From Clostridiales bacterium (lineage in GTDB: Bacteria; Bacillota; Clostridia; Saccharofermentanales; Saccharofermentanaceae), in assembly GCA_017964005.1 (NCBI GenBank), contig JAGCSR010000031.1, positions 1 through 64,000 of the forward strand: a stretch of DNA of 64,000 nucleotides. Reading direction: 5' to 3'. This document shows positions 1 through 8,618 of this stretch, one piece after another. The position numbers were made by a program, and so were the translations under genes. The notes beneath the pieces are model-generated. The model was not told the origin of the DNA. It ran no database searches and worked only from the letters and a program-made list of their open reading frames with translations. Every line of letters begins with the position of its first letter. The stretch's first letter is position 1.

Positions 1-162
1 CAGCAGGTTCCGCCTCAGTATCAGCAGCCTCAGGCTCCCGTAGCTCCTCAGCCTCAGATGGGCGGCCATCCTCAGGCAACCGTAGCTCCCACTGTTGAAG
101 ACAGACCTTCCAAGTCCGCAAAGCCCTGGTTCATGTTCGGCAAGGACAACAACCAGAACTAA
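1..162 (+). CDS. 3' end of a Gln/Pro-rich protein (partial)
   Basis: Only the last 53 codons are in the window, read in frame 1 and ending at TAA 160-162. The visible part is a low-complexity Gln/Pro/Ala linker followed by a short tail, KPWFMFGKDNNQN. No domain is visible. FtsZ, which has a Q/P-rich linker and lies near nrdR in some Clostridia, is one possibility, but the tail does not match the usual FtsZ C-terminal peptide closely, so the identity stays open. The downstream gene nrdR starts 26 nt later on the same strand. Confidence 0.6.
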   Translation, partial: QQVPPQYQQPQAPVAPQPQMGGHPQATVAPTVEDRPSKSAKPWFMFGKDNNQN

Positions 163-188
163 AGAGGGACTCAGGAGCGTAACAACGA

Positions 189-722
189 ATGATCTGTCCT
201 TATTGCGCGAAAGACAATGATAAAGTTGTTGATTCACGTGCGTCTGAGTCGGGTTATGCCATAAGACGCAGAAGAGTATGCCTTGAGTGCAATAGCAGAT
301 TCTCAACGATTGAAAAGATCGAAGGGTTTCTTCCGACCGTTATCAAGAAGAACGGGACGAAGGAACCCTTTGTCCCTTCAAAACTCAAGACCAGTCTTGA
401 GATAGCATGTTCCAAGAGACCTGTATCCAATCAGGTCCTGACCGATATTGTATCCTGTGTCGAAAACGATATTTTGCAGCGTTACAGACAGGAGATCACA
501 AGCAACGAGATCGGCGAATATGTAATGAAGAGACTTTATGAAGTCGATAAAGTCGCATACGTAAGATTCGCATCAGTTTATAAGGATTTCACGGATCCTC
601 AGAGCTTTGCGGCTGAAGTCGCCAACATCTCCACTGTTTCTGCTGACGGTGAGTCTGCGGAAACTAAAGATGATGAATCAGGTAGGGATGCCGCGGATGC
701 GGCTGAAGATAAAGCAGACTAA
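189..722 (+). CDS. nrdR: Transcriptional repressor NrdR
   Basis: NrdR represses ribonucleotide reductase genes, sensing ATP/dATP through an ATP-cone. The N-terminus carries a zinc ribbon with CPYC (residues 3-6) and CLEC (31-34), followed by the basic segment RRRRVC and the ATP-cone (about 46-136, with VIKKNGTKEPF at its start). At 177 aa it is longer than the usual 150-160 aa because of a Glu/Asp/Ala-rich tail after about residue 145. ATG 189 follows AGGAG at 173-177. It heads a compact run of same-strand genes. No ribonucleotide reductase gene or NrdR box was noticed in the window. Confidence 0.95.
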   Translation: MICPYCAKDNDKVVDSRASESGYAIRRRRVCLECNSRFSTIEKIEGFLPTVIKKNGTKEPFVPSKLKTSLEIACSKRPVSNQVLTDIVSCVENDILQRYRQEITSNEIGEYVMKRLYEVDKVAYVRFASVYKDFTDPQSFAAEVANISTVSADGESAETKDDESGRDAADAAEDKAD

Positions 723-739
723 GTAAGGAGAGGTGTAAG

Positions 740-1453
740 ATGGCAGCAAAAAAGATCCTTTTGGTAGATGATGACTTGGGTATCATCGAGGTATTGAGAC
801 TTTACTTTGAGAAGGAAGGCTATGTTGTATCCACATGCAGCCAGGGCGATATGGCATTGGCAGCAGTTGATTCTTTCAAGCCTGACATCATTCTTTTGGA
901 CCTGATGCTTCCCGGCATGGACGGCAACGATATCTGCAGGGAACTGCGTAAGACATCGGATATCCCCGTTATCATGCTCACGGCAAGAACAGATACTTTG
1001 GATAAGGTACTGGGTCTTGAGCTCGGAGCTGACGATTATATTGCCAAGCCCTTCGAGCCTAAGGAAGTCCTTGCGAGAGTCAAGGCGGTCCTGAGAAGAT
1101 CCGAGAACAAGCCTGAAGCGGAACAGAGCGCTGTTCCCGATTCATCCGAGATAATCACATATCCCGGCTTCTCCGTTGATAAGGTAAGATACGTTGTCAC
1201 CATTGACGGCGAAGAGATATTCATGCCCCCGAAGGAACTGGAGTTGCTGTTCTTCCTGGCATCTAATCCCAACAGGGTATTTACCAGAGAGCAGCTCCTG
1301 GAGAATGTCTGGGGATATGATGTATACGTTGAATCAAGGACTGTTGACGTTCATATCAAGAGGATCCGCGCCAAGATCGAGAAGCCCGATGTTGAGCACG
1401 ATTGGTACATTCAGACCATTTGGAGCAAGGGCTATAAATTCGTAACCAAGTAA
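740..1453 (+). CDS. OmpR/PhoB-family response regulator
   Basis: DNA-binding response regulator of a two-component system, 237 aa. The receiver domain (about 4-118) shows the acidic pair DDD at 10-12, phosphoacceptor Asp54 in LLDLMLPG, Thr81 and Lys103 in IAKPF. A winged-helix effector domain fills about 137-237, with the OmpR-type ending WSKGYKF. Start ATG 740 has AAGGAGAGG just upstream. The cognate histidine kinase follows after 13 nt. The target genes cannot be told from sequence; general resemblance is to PhoP/ResD/WalR-like regulators. Confidence 0.95.
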   Translation: MAAKKILLVDDDLGIIEVLRLYFEKEGYVVSTCSQGDMALAAVDSFKPDIILLDLMLPGMDGNDICRELRKTSDIPVIMLTARTDTLDKVLGLELGADDYIAKPFEPKEVLARVKAVLRRSENKPEAEQSAVPDSSEIITYPGFSVDKVRYVVTIDGEEIFMPPKELELLFFLASNPNRVFTREQLLENVWGYDVYVESRTVDVHIKRIRAKIEKPDVEHDWYIQTIWSKGYKFVTK

Positions 1454-1466
1454 AGAAAGCCTTGTT

Positions 1467-3002
1467 ATGAAGAATAAGAAGGTATCGGCGAATTTTGCGG
1501 TATTTATAATCTCGTTCCTCATATTCACGACGGTTCTCGTTTTCGCGTTACTGTTGTTCCTGTCGTATGAGAATATGTACAATACTGAAGTGTCCGATAC
1601 CATCGAGGCAACGGATCTTGCTGCCAAGAACCTGGCGGTCGACATAAGGTCTATCATTCCGGAAGAAACCACGTTCGTATTCACGCGCGACAATGACGGA
1701 ACCGGCAATCTCGAACGCACGAGGATAATCGAGAAATTCGTTAAGTCCGAGATGTATAAGGAATCCAAAGAGATACTCATAGCGGATAAGGACGGGATAG
1801 TCTATATGACCAATCTCGCCCAGCCCGCCGAGTTCAGCCTGATAAAGGTAGCTTTCGATAACAATGCCAAATACCGCATCGACGACAAAGAAGGCATGGA
1901 GATGCTGGCGGATGCCGTGGATAAAGGCAATTCGGGCATCAGCAGGACCAGCGCCCAGGATATACAGTCGGTGTGCTGTGAGAATATCAGAGGAACAGAT
2001 TATTACGTTATAGCGGGAACTTTCGTCGGCACCGAGGAAGTAATAGATGATTACAAGTCTTTGGTGTTCGAGCCGGCCATAGTGGCACTCATGGCTTCGA
2101 TAGTCCTCTATGCCATGTTCATGTGGCTGTCGCTTCGTCCTGTCCGCAACATCTCGAACGTTATCCAGAAAGTATCCGAAGGCGACTATACCGCCCGTGT
2201 TGACGAGGCATATACCAATTCCGACAGTTTCATGAACTTCACGGTAACATCGGAGTTTACCGAGATGGGCAATACCGTAAACAACATGATCGAGTCGCTG
2301 CAGAATCAGGAGAAGGACAGGGAGATCTTCATCTCGTCCGTTGCCCATGATATCAGGACTCCGCTTACATCCATCAACGGTTTCGTTACGGCCATGCTCG
2401 ACGGCACCATCGGTGACAACGAGAGGCCTAAGTATCTGGAGATAATCAAGATGCAGGTGGGCAAGATCAAGTCTTTGGTCACATCCATGACGGAAGCTTC
2501 GTCTCTGTCCCATGTGTCGCCTGAGATGATGGAAGAATTCAATGTCAATGAGATGCTCTGCGATATAACCGATGACCTGGAGAGCCTGTTCGATCAGAAG
2601 AATATCACTCTCGTCAAATCCTTGGATCCCGGACCTCAGATCATAGCCTACGGAGAGACGATGGAGCTGGGCAGAGTGGTGAGTAACATTGTTACAAACG
2701 CAATAAAGTTCACGCCTGTGGGCGGTAAGATCAAGATCTCGACGGAGACTGACAGGAAAGAGCGGAAGATCTGGATATCGGTGGACGATTCGGGTCCCGG
2801 CATCCCCGCCGACAAGCGCCAGAGGATCTTCGAGAGCTTTTACAAGGGCGATCCTTCCCGTAAACAGGAAGGCTTCGGCTTGGGCCTTTACATTTGCAAA
2901 CAGATCCTTATGGGACACCGCCAGACCATAGTCTGCGAAGAGTCGACCGAATTGGGCGGCGCAAAGTTCGTATTCTCCTTCCCGTATCCGCCGGAGGAAT
3001 AA
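1467..3002 (+). CDS. Membrane sensor histidine kinase
   Basis: Partner kinase of the preceding response regulator, 511 aa. An N-terminal membrane segment (about 10-32) and a second one (about 198-220) flank an extracytoplasmic sensor region. HAMP (about 221-275) leads to HisKA with His294 in VAHDIRTPLTS, then HATPase_c with N-box TNAIKF, G1 box DDSGPGI and G2 box GFGLGLYI. All catalytic boxes look intact. The stop codon abuts the ATG of nth, so the genes are probably cotranscribed. The sensed signal is unknown. Confidence 0.94.
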   Translation: MKNKKVSANFAVFIISFLIFTTVLVFALLLFLSYENMYNTEVSDTIEATDLAAKNLAVDIRSIIPEETTFVFTRDNDGTGNLERTRIIEKFVKSEMYKESKEILIADKDGIVYMTNLAQPAEFSLIKVAFDNNAKYRIDDKEGMEMLADAVDKGNSGISRTSAQDIQSVCCENIRGTDYYVIAGTFVGTEEVIDDYKSLVFEPAIVALMASIVLYAMFMWLSLRPVRNISNVIQKVSEGDYTARVDEAYTNSDSFMNFTVTSEFTEMGNTVNNMIESLQNQEKDREIFISSVAHDIRTPLTSINGFVTAMLDGTIGDNERPKYLEIIKMQVGKIKSLVTSMTEASSLSHVSPEMMEEFNVNEMLCDITDDLESLFDQKNITLVKSLDPGPQIIAYGETMELGRVVSNIVTNAIKFTPVGGKIKISTETDRKERKIWISVDDSGPGIPADKRQRIFESFYKGDPSRKQEGFGLGLYICKQILMGHRQTIVCEESTELGGAKFVFSFPYPPEE

Positions 3003-3650
3003 ATGGGAAGGATATCTGCAAAAGACAAGAAGATATTGGCTGACGAAGTGTGGGAACGACTGAATAAGGAGTTCCCCGATTCTTCCTGTTCCCTCGAAAA
3101 GGACAGCCCCGAAAGGCTTGCGGTCAGGGGGATATTGTCCGCTCAGTGCACGGATGTAACGGTCAATAAAGTGTGCCGCGTGCTGTTCGACAGATATCCT
3201 TCCATGGAAGATATCCTGAAGGCGGATATCGACGATATCGGCAAGATCATAAGACCCTGCGGGCTCACCAAGTCCAAGACCGCGTCGGTCATGGACTTTG
3301 CCGGATTATATGAAGGTGAGTGGGGACACAAAGTCCCGGATTCCAGAGAAGAACTCATGCGCTGCCGCGGGGTGGGAAGGAAGATCGCAAATCTCATCCT
3401 CGGCGAAGTGTACGGCATACCTGCGGTGGTAGTCGATACTCACTGCAAGCGCGTTATGTACAGGATAGGGATCACATCTTCGGAAGACCCGAAGAAAGCA
3501 GAAGACGACATATGTAAGTTTTTCGAAGATCATAAGTGGATAAGAACAGGACATCTGTCAGTGGATCTGGGACGGAAATACTGCAGGTCACAAAAGCCCT
3601 TGTGTGATGAATGCCCGCTCAAGGATGTCTGCAGGAGGGTCGGATTATGA
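3003..3650 (+). CDS. nth: Endonuclease III (DNA glycosylase/AP lyase)
   Basis: Base-excision repair enzyme for oxidised pyrimidines, 215 aa, a normal length. The helix-hairpin-helix is in LMRCRGVGRKIANLILGE, whose Lys is the family's Schiff-base residue. The catalytic Asp is in VVDTHCKRV. The C-terminus holds a 4Fe-4S cluster loop with cysteines spaced C-x6-C-x2-C-x5-C near the end. ATG 3003 directly follows the kinase stop, and its end overlaps the start of recG by 4 nt (ATGA), indicating coupling of two repair genes. Confidence 0.95.
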   Translation: MGRISAKDKKILADEVWERLNKEFPDSSCSLEKDSPERLAVRGILSAQCTDVTVNKVCRVLFDRYPSMEDILKADIDDIGKIIRPCGLTKSKTASVMDFAGLYEGEWGHKVPDSREELMRCRGVGRKIANLILGEVYGIPAVVVDTHCKRVMYRIGITSSEDPKKAEDDICKFFEDHKWIRTGHLSVDLGRKYCRSQKPLCDECPLKDVCRRVGL

Positions 3651-5782
3651 AGGTAACCCTGACCAGTCCCGTGGAGTCTTTATACGGCATAGGTCCCACC
3701 GCATCGGAAAAACTGGGGAAGCTTGGGATCCGCAGCATATACGACCTCATAACATATATCCCCCGAAGATATAACGACTGGAGCAATATTTCCGATATCC
3801 TGCACGCTCAGGAAGACCTTGAGGTCTCCATCAGAGGCATGGTCCTGACTATGCCTTCCATGAATGCCAAGAGCAAGCTCAAACCCGTGAGTTTCTACAT
3901 CGGAGACCACGGCATCAGGATACTGGTGACTTTCTTCAACCAGCCTTATCTTGCGGATAAGTTTAACAGGGGAGACGAAGTGTTCTGTCACGGCAAGCTC
4001 TCGGTCTTTAAAGGCGGTCTGCAGTTCGTAAATCCTTATATGGAGAAGGCCGAGTCCGTTGATGAGGATAACCTGGTAAAGCCGGTGTACAGGCTTACTG
4101 CCGGTATCACTTCCAAACAGATCCAGAAGTGGGTCAAGACCGCCCTTGATCTGTGCGCGGATCAGATGCTCCAGGTGATCCCCGAAGAGATAGTAAGAAG
4201 GAGGGGCTTTACCACTCCCGGAGAGTGCTACAGGAAGATCCATTTCCCTTCTGATATAGAGGAAGCGAACCGCGCCAGACTTCAGATCGCATATGAGGAA
4301 CTGGTGCTCCTGGGGATCGGCATGAGGATGAACCAGAAACGTTCGTCAGATGAGATCGCGCCTGTTGTCATTCCCTCAGGATCACTTCCCGCTGACAAGG
4401 CATCCGCTTGGAAGAAGATAATCGCAAATCTGGGATTCGAACTTACCGATGATCAGAAAAAAGCCATAAGGAACATACAGGCAGATCTCATGCGTGAAGA
4501 ACCCATGAACAGGCTGGTCCAGGGTGACGTCGGATCCGGCAAGACAGCGGTGGCTCTCCTTGCCATGGCTATGTGCGCGATAATGGGATATCAGTCGGTG
4601 CTCCTGGCCCCCACATCTGTCCTTGCAACCCAGCACTTCAATACCGCCCTGTCTCTTCTCAAAGGTTCGGGGATCCAGACCGAACTGCTCCTGGGAAAGA
4701 CCTCTCAGTCCGAGAAGACCAGGATAAAGAAAGCCATCGAAGAAGGGCATGCCAAGATCATTATCGGGACCCACGCGCTCCTGACGGATGATATCGTTTT
4801 CGATGACCTTGCCCTCGTTATCGCAGATGAGCAGCACAGGTTCGGAGTAAAGCAGAGATCCAAGCTCCTGGTAAGAAAGACACCTTCCGGGTTCGGACCC
4901 AACAGCGTGCATAATCTCGTAATGACGGCAACTCCTATTCCCAGGACCCTTGCCATGGTCTTATACGGTGATATGGACACCACGATCATTAAGCAGAAGC
5001 CCAAAGGGAGGATACCGATCAAGACCTACTTTACCGCAAGCAAGGATTCGGATGATATCAGATCACTTATCCTGAAGATGCTGTCGCAAGGTGATCAGGT
5101 CTATATCGTCTGTGCCAAGATCGATGATGAGACTGAAGAAGAAGGAACATTCTTCTTAAGATATGATGATACCGATGACTCGATCACCAGCGTCGTCCAG
5201 ATGAAAGACAAACTGGATAAGTGGGGCATCACCAAGACCGCGCCCGCCGAGATCCTGTACGGTCCCATGCCCGAAAAAGATAAGCTCAATGTAATGGACC
5301 GGTTCTCCGATGGAACGGTAAAGATCTTAGTATCTACGACCGTAATCGAAGTCGGTGTTGATAACCCCAATGCCAATGCCATGATCATAATGGATGCTGA
5401 CAGGTTCGGACTGTCAACGCTGCATCAGCTCCGCGGCCGTGTCGGAAGGGGAGGAAGACAGAGTTACTGCCTGCTGGTATCCGAGAACAGGTCCGAGACC
5501 GCATTGATGAGGATGAAGATGATGTGCGAATCCGATGACGGGTTCGAACTTGCAAGAAAAGACCTGGAACTTCGAGGACCGGGAGACTTCTTCGGAACAC
5601 GCCAGCACGGGATCCCGGCGCTTCGTGCGGCAAACCTTTATACGGATCTTGAACTTGCAAAGCAGGCCGTGACCGAAGTGTCTGAAGTATTGTCTTCGGG
5701 GAGCGCTGAAGCAGGAAAGATAGAACAGAATATCAAAGAGCTTTTCGACTTAAGATTTGCGGAATCTGCGAGGACGTTATAA
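3647..5782 (+). CDS. recG: ATP-dependent DNA helicase RecG
   Basis: Branch-migrating helicase that remodels stalled forks and Holliday junctions, 711 aa from ATG 3647. A longer reading from ATG 3611 would run inside nth and is less likely; 3647 gives the ATGA overlap and a normal RecG N-terminus. It has an OB-fold wedge domain (about 60-150), Walker A GDVGSGKTAVA, DEQHRFGVKQR (DExH box with the RecG QHRFG signature), motif III TATPIPRTLA and the C-terminal helicase lobe with LRGRVGRGG. It overlaps rsmD by one base. Confidence 0.96.
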   Translation: MKVTLTSPVESLYGIGPTASEKLGKLGIRSIYDLITYIPRRYNDWSNISDILHAQEDLEVSIRGMVLTMPSMNAKSKLKPVSFYIGDHGIRILVTFFNQPYLADKFNRGDEVFCHGKLSVFKGGLQFVNPYMEKAESVDEDNLVKPVYRLTAGITSKQIQKWVKTALDLCADQMLQVIPEEIVRRRGFTTPGECYRKIHFPSDIEEANRARLQIAYEELVLLGIGMRMNQKRSSDEIAPVVIPSGSLPADKASAWKKIIANLGFELTDDQKKAIRNIQADLMREEPMNRLVQGDVGSGKTAVALLAMAMCAIMGYQSVLLAPTSVLATQHFNTALSLLKGSGIQTELLLGKTSQSEKTRIKKAIEEGHAKIIIGTHALLTDDIVFDDLALVIADEQHRFGVKQRSKLLVRKTPSGFGPNSVHNLVMTATPIPRTLAMVLYGDMDTTIIKQKPKGRIPIKTYFTASKDSDDIRSLILKMLSQGDQVYIVCAKIDDETEEEGTFFLRYDDTDDSITSVVQMKDKLDKWGITKTAPAEILYGPMPEKDKLNVMDRFSDGTVKILVSTTVIEVGVDNPNANAMIIMDADRFGLSTLHQLRGRVGRGGRQSYCLLVSENRSETALMRMKMMCESDDGFELARKDLELRGPGDFFGTRQHGIPALRAANLYTDLELAKQAVTEVSEVLSSGSAEAGKIEQNIKELFDLRFAESARTL

Positions 5783-6348
5783 TGCCGAGAGTAATAGCAG
5801 GACAGTATAAAGGAAGGGTGCTTGCTGCCCCCGAAGGAGATAAGACCAGACCTACTACGGATAAGGTCAAGGAGGCCCTGTTCTCGATAATACAGACCAG
5901 GGTTCCGGATTCAAGGCTGCTCGACCTGTATTCGGGTTCGGGGCAGATCGCCATAGAGGCATTGAGCCGCGGTGCCGAAAAGACGGTGCTGGTGGAAAGA
6001 AATCCCAAAGCCTGCAACGCGATAAGGGAGAATCTTACGAAGCTGGATATCGGGGAAGATGAAGCATCGGTCATGAGGATGAATGTTGCGGATGCACTGC
6101 TCCTTCTTGCTAAGGAGAAGGCATCTTTTGATATAATCTATATGGACCCGCCCTATAAGGACGCGCCCAAGGCAGCAGCCGCTGCAGCAAGGGTTATCTC
6201 GCAGAACGGGCTTCTTGAGGAAGACGGATTATTCATCGTGGAGCACTCGAGAGACTTTGATATCAAAGACAGTGTAACGGAATTGGAATCCTTTCGTTCT
6301 TGTAGTTACGGGCTTACAGTGTTAACATTCTTTAAGAAGGGTATTTAA
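5782..6348 (+). CDS. rsmD: 16S rRNA (guanine-966-N2)-methyltransferase
   Basis: RsmD methylates G966 of 16S rRNA using S-adenosylmethionine. The 188 aa show the family start MPRVIAGQYKGR, the SAM-binding motif LLDLYSGSGQIAIEAL and the catalytic motif MDPPY. The length is typical. The gene overlaps recG by one base and is followed 23 nt later by coaD, the common rsmD-coaD pair. Confidence 0.95.
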   Translation: MPRVIAGQYKGRVLAAPEGDKTRPTTDKVKEALFSIIQTRVPDSRLLDLYSGSGQIAIEALSRGAEKTVLVERNPKACNAIRENLTKLDIGEDEASVMRMNVADALLLLAKEKASFDIIYMDPPYKDAPKAAAAAARVISQNGLLEEDGLFIVEHSRDFDIKDSVTELESFRSCSYGLTVLTFFKKGI

Positions 6349-6371
6349 AACAATAAGATGAGGTGGCGGAA

Positions 6372-6860
6372 TTGAAGATATATCTTTTCCCTGGTACATT
6401 CGATCCATTCACGAGAGGACACCGCGACATTGCCCGCCGCGCGTCCGGTCTTTGCGACAAGCTGATCGTTGCCGTAATGGAGAATTCCGCCAAGAAGCCT
6501 GTCTTTACTTCTCAGGAACGTGAAGAAATGGTTCGCGCTTCAATAAGCGAATATGATAATATCGAAGTGATCAGGTCTTCCGGACTTTTGGTGGACATCT
6601 ATAAGGACATGGGATGCTGCGCCGTCGTAAGAGGCATAAGGTCAGAGTCTGACTTCAGATATGAAGCTGAGCTCACCCTTGCCAACAGGCTCTTGTATCC
6701 CGAGTATGAGACCGTGCTGATACCCTGCAGGGACGATCTGTCTCTCATCAGTTCCAGCATAGTCAAGGAAGTCGGTCACTACGGAGGGGATATATCCAAG
6801 ATGGTTCCCGCCGAGATCGTTGATAAGGTTAAAAACAAACTTACTGAAAGGAAGTCTTAA
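6372..6860 (+). CDS. coaD: Phosphopantetheine adenylyltransferase
   Basis: Converts 4'-phosphopantetheine and ATP to dephospho-CoA. Nucleotidyltransferase motifs are FPGTFDPFTRGH and SSSIVKEV. I chose TTG 6372 (LKIYLFPG...) because GAGGTGG (6360-6366) sits 5 nt upstream; GTG 6363 would add three residues but lies inside that ribosome site. The protein is 162 aa, the usual length. A coiled-coil gene starts 2 nt after the stop. Confidence 0.93.
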   Translation: MKIYLFPGTFDPFTRGHRDIARRASGLCDKLIVAVMENSAKKPVFTSQEREEMVRASISEYDNIEVIRSSGLLVDIYKDMGCCAVVRGIRSESDFRYEAELTLANRLLYPEYETVLIPCRDDLSLISSSIVKEVGHYGGDISKMVPAEIVDKVKNKLTERKS

Positions 6861-6862
6861 CT

Positions 6863-7345
6863 ATGGAAAACAATTCAAATCAGGGAAGATACGACCCTCT
6901 GGCACACATCGATTACATGATCGATACCATCAAGGATGCGACCAGCGTTCCTTTCACGGATAAGTGTTCAATCGAAAGAACCGAGATGATCAATTCTCTC
7001 CAGTCCTTGAAGAACAATCTCCCCGGCACGATTGCTCAGGCTAACGATATCGTAGCCCGTGCCCAGGACATCATCAGCACCGCACGTGACAAGAACAAGA
7101 AGATCATCGACGATGCCAACAGGATGTATGCCCTGAAGGTCAACGATCACGAGATCACCAGAGGCGCAAGGGAGCAGGCAGCAGAGATCATCGCCAAGGC
7201 TGAGGCTCAGGCAGAAGAACTGCGCCGTGACGCTCACCTCTATGTCAAGCAGCAGCTCGAGAGACTCAACGAGACATTGGCTGAGAGCACCGCTAAGGTT
7301 CAGACGAACCTCAAGGAGATCGATTCGGCTATCGACAATCTGTGA
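6863..7345 (+). CDS. Coiled-coil protein of unknown function after coaD
   Basis: 160 aa, charged and almost entirely helical by eye, with no membrane segment and no catalytic motif. A long Ala/Glu/Gln/Arg stretch (about 55-150) resembles the peripheral-stalk type helices often annotated as ATPase or V-ATPase subunit H-like in Clostridia. Same-strand genes between coaD and hemW-type genes are common in this class. A good terminator follows at 7369-7406, so it ends the nrdR-coaD cluster. The function is not known to me. Confidence 0.75.
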   Translation: MENNSNQGRYDPLAHIDYMIDTIKDATSVPFTDKCSIERTEMINSLQSLKNNLPGTIAQANDIVARAQDIISTARDKNKKIIDDANRMYALKVNDHEITRGAREQAAEIIAKAEAQAEELRRDAHLYVKQQLERLNETLAESTAKVQTNLKEIDSAIDNL

Positions 7346-7368
7346 TCTTAACTGGCAGGTAACAGGCA

Positions 7369-7406
7369 GATCCCGGTGAATGATCAGTTCAGCGGGATCT
7401 TATTTA
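7369..7406 (+). terminator. Rho-independent terminator after the coaD cluster
   Basis: Perfect 7-bp stem GATCCCG (7369-7375) with CGGGATC (7393-7399), extended inside by TGAA/TTCA, followed by TTATTTAT. It separates the housekeeping cluster from the ATPase/Toprim pair. Confidence 0.75.
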
Positions 7407-7424
7407 TAGACAGAAGGTGACATT

Positions 7425-8618
7425 ATGCTGTTGGGATGTGAATTCATAAACTTTGATGTTTTCGATAACGATAAGATAGGGATCCTGATAGAAGATTCCG
7501 CTTCCGGTGCCAAGGGATGCCGCCTCCGTAACATGACGGCACTCATCGGACGGAATAATACGGGCAAGTCCTGTTTCATCAATACTTTCGAGTTCATAAA
7601 GGACTGTGTTACCACCAATGTGGCTCAGGCTTCCATAGAAGGGACACGTCCGGGATTCGCCAATATGGTGGAGGACCGGACGAAGCCTGCGGTGTTCCGC
7701 ATGTTCTTCAAGGTCCGTGACAGGGCGACCTTCAAGTCCAAATATCTCCAGTACGAACTTAAGGTAAGCTGTGACCCTTACGGAAGGCCTTTCGTGGAAT
7801 CGGAGAAGGTTATCCGTTCGGATAAGAGCGAAGAGGAAGGCAAATATATTCCCGTTACCGTAATGGAGACGGCCCGGGGCAAAGGCAGGATCGCTTACCC
7901 TAAGGCACCTGCGGGAGTCATGGGTGATATCGAGTTGGAAGACGAGCACCTGACAGCCCTTTGTATCTACGGGAAGCTCTCCGGCTATACCGATATGTGT
8001 GATCTTTATAGAGAGATATCAGGATGGTTCTTCTGTAAGTTCTCCGCAGGAGACCCCGATACGGATTACCTTACAGGCAAGGCACCCGGCGGACATAAGC
8101 ACCTTAATAAGACAGGATCCAATGTCCGCAATGTCTTAGAGTACCTCAAAGCCGAGAACGAAGAGATCTATCTTGCAACGATCGAGAAGATCAAGGAGAA
8201 GATCCCCAACATGAAGAAGCGCAAGAACCTTCCCATGGAACTGGCGGATTCTCCCGACAGGCTCTTCTTGTATCTGCTGCTCCTTAACGACAAGAGCCCG
8301 AGATCCACGATATTCATGGAGACTCCGGATAAGGACCTGTACCACGATATGGTGGATGTGCTGGCGGATGAGATGCGCGAATATTCCATCAATAACAGAT
8401 ACAGCCAGATAATATTCTCCACCCATAACCCGTACATCATGGAAGACCTGGCGCCTTCGGAGGTCTGGGTGTTCAAGAGGTCCTTCGATACTGAAGAAGG
8501 AGATGTCGAGATAACCTGCGCAGGAGCCGATCCTCTCGTTGAGGAACTGTTCCGTCAGGGCGTCGGAATGGGCGCCATCTGGTATGGAGGACATCTGGAC
8601 GAGGAGAGCGAAGAGTGA
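7425..8618 (+). CDS. AAA ATPase, OLD/AAA_21-like, partner of Toprim-like protein
   Basis: 397-aa ABC/SMC-like ATPase. Walker A is GRNNTGKS at residues 42-49. The C-terminal half has a Walker-B-like strand with a somewhat degenerate acidic turn (IFMETPDKDL) and an H-loop, FSTHNPYIMEDL. The signature region is poorly conserved (LADSPDRLFLYLLLLND). It starts at ATG 7425, preceded by AAGGTG, and overlaps the next gene by 4 nt. ATPases of this type paired with a Toprim-fold protein are known in OLD-family and phage-defence modules such as PARIS, Rlo and AbiL. A role in defence is inferred from architecture only. Confidence 0.8.
   Translation: MLLGCEFINFDVFDNDKIGILIEDSASGAKGCRLRNMTALIGRNNTGKSCFINTFEFIKDCVTTNVAQASIEGTRPGFANMVEDRTKPAVFRMFFKVRDRATFKSKYLQYELKVSCDPYGRPFVESEKVIRSDKSEEEGKYIPVTVMETARGKGRIAYPKAPAGVMGDIELEDEHLTALCIYGKLSGYTDMCDLYREISGWFFCKFSAGDPDTDYLTGKAPGGHKHLNKTGSNVRNVLEYLKAENEEIYLATIEKIKEKIPNMKKRKNLPMELADSPDRLFLYLLLLNDKSPRSTIFMETPDKDLYHDMVDVLADEMREYSINNRYSQIIFSTHNPYIMEDLAPSEVWVFKRSFDTEEGDVEITCAGADPLVEELFRQGVGMGAIWYGGHLDEESEE

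Noticed and set aside
1548-2918. A 456-codon open frame on the minus strand inside the histidine kinase gene
   Set aside because: Its protein is a composition artefact antisense to a gene with all kinase boxes intact; no ribosome site or homology pattern.
3611-3646. Longer recG start at ATG 3611
   Set aside because: It lies within nth, while ATG 3647 gives the ATGA overlap and the normal RecG N-terminus.
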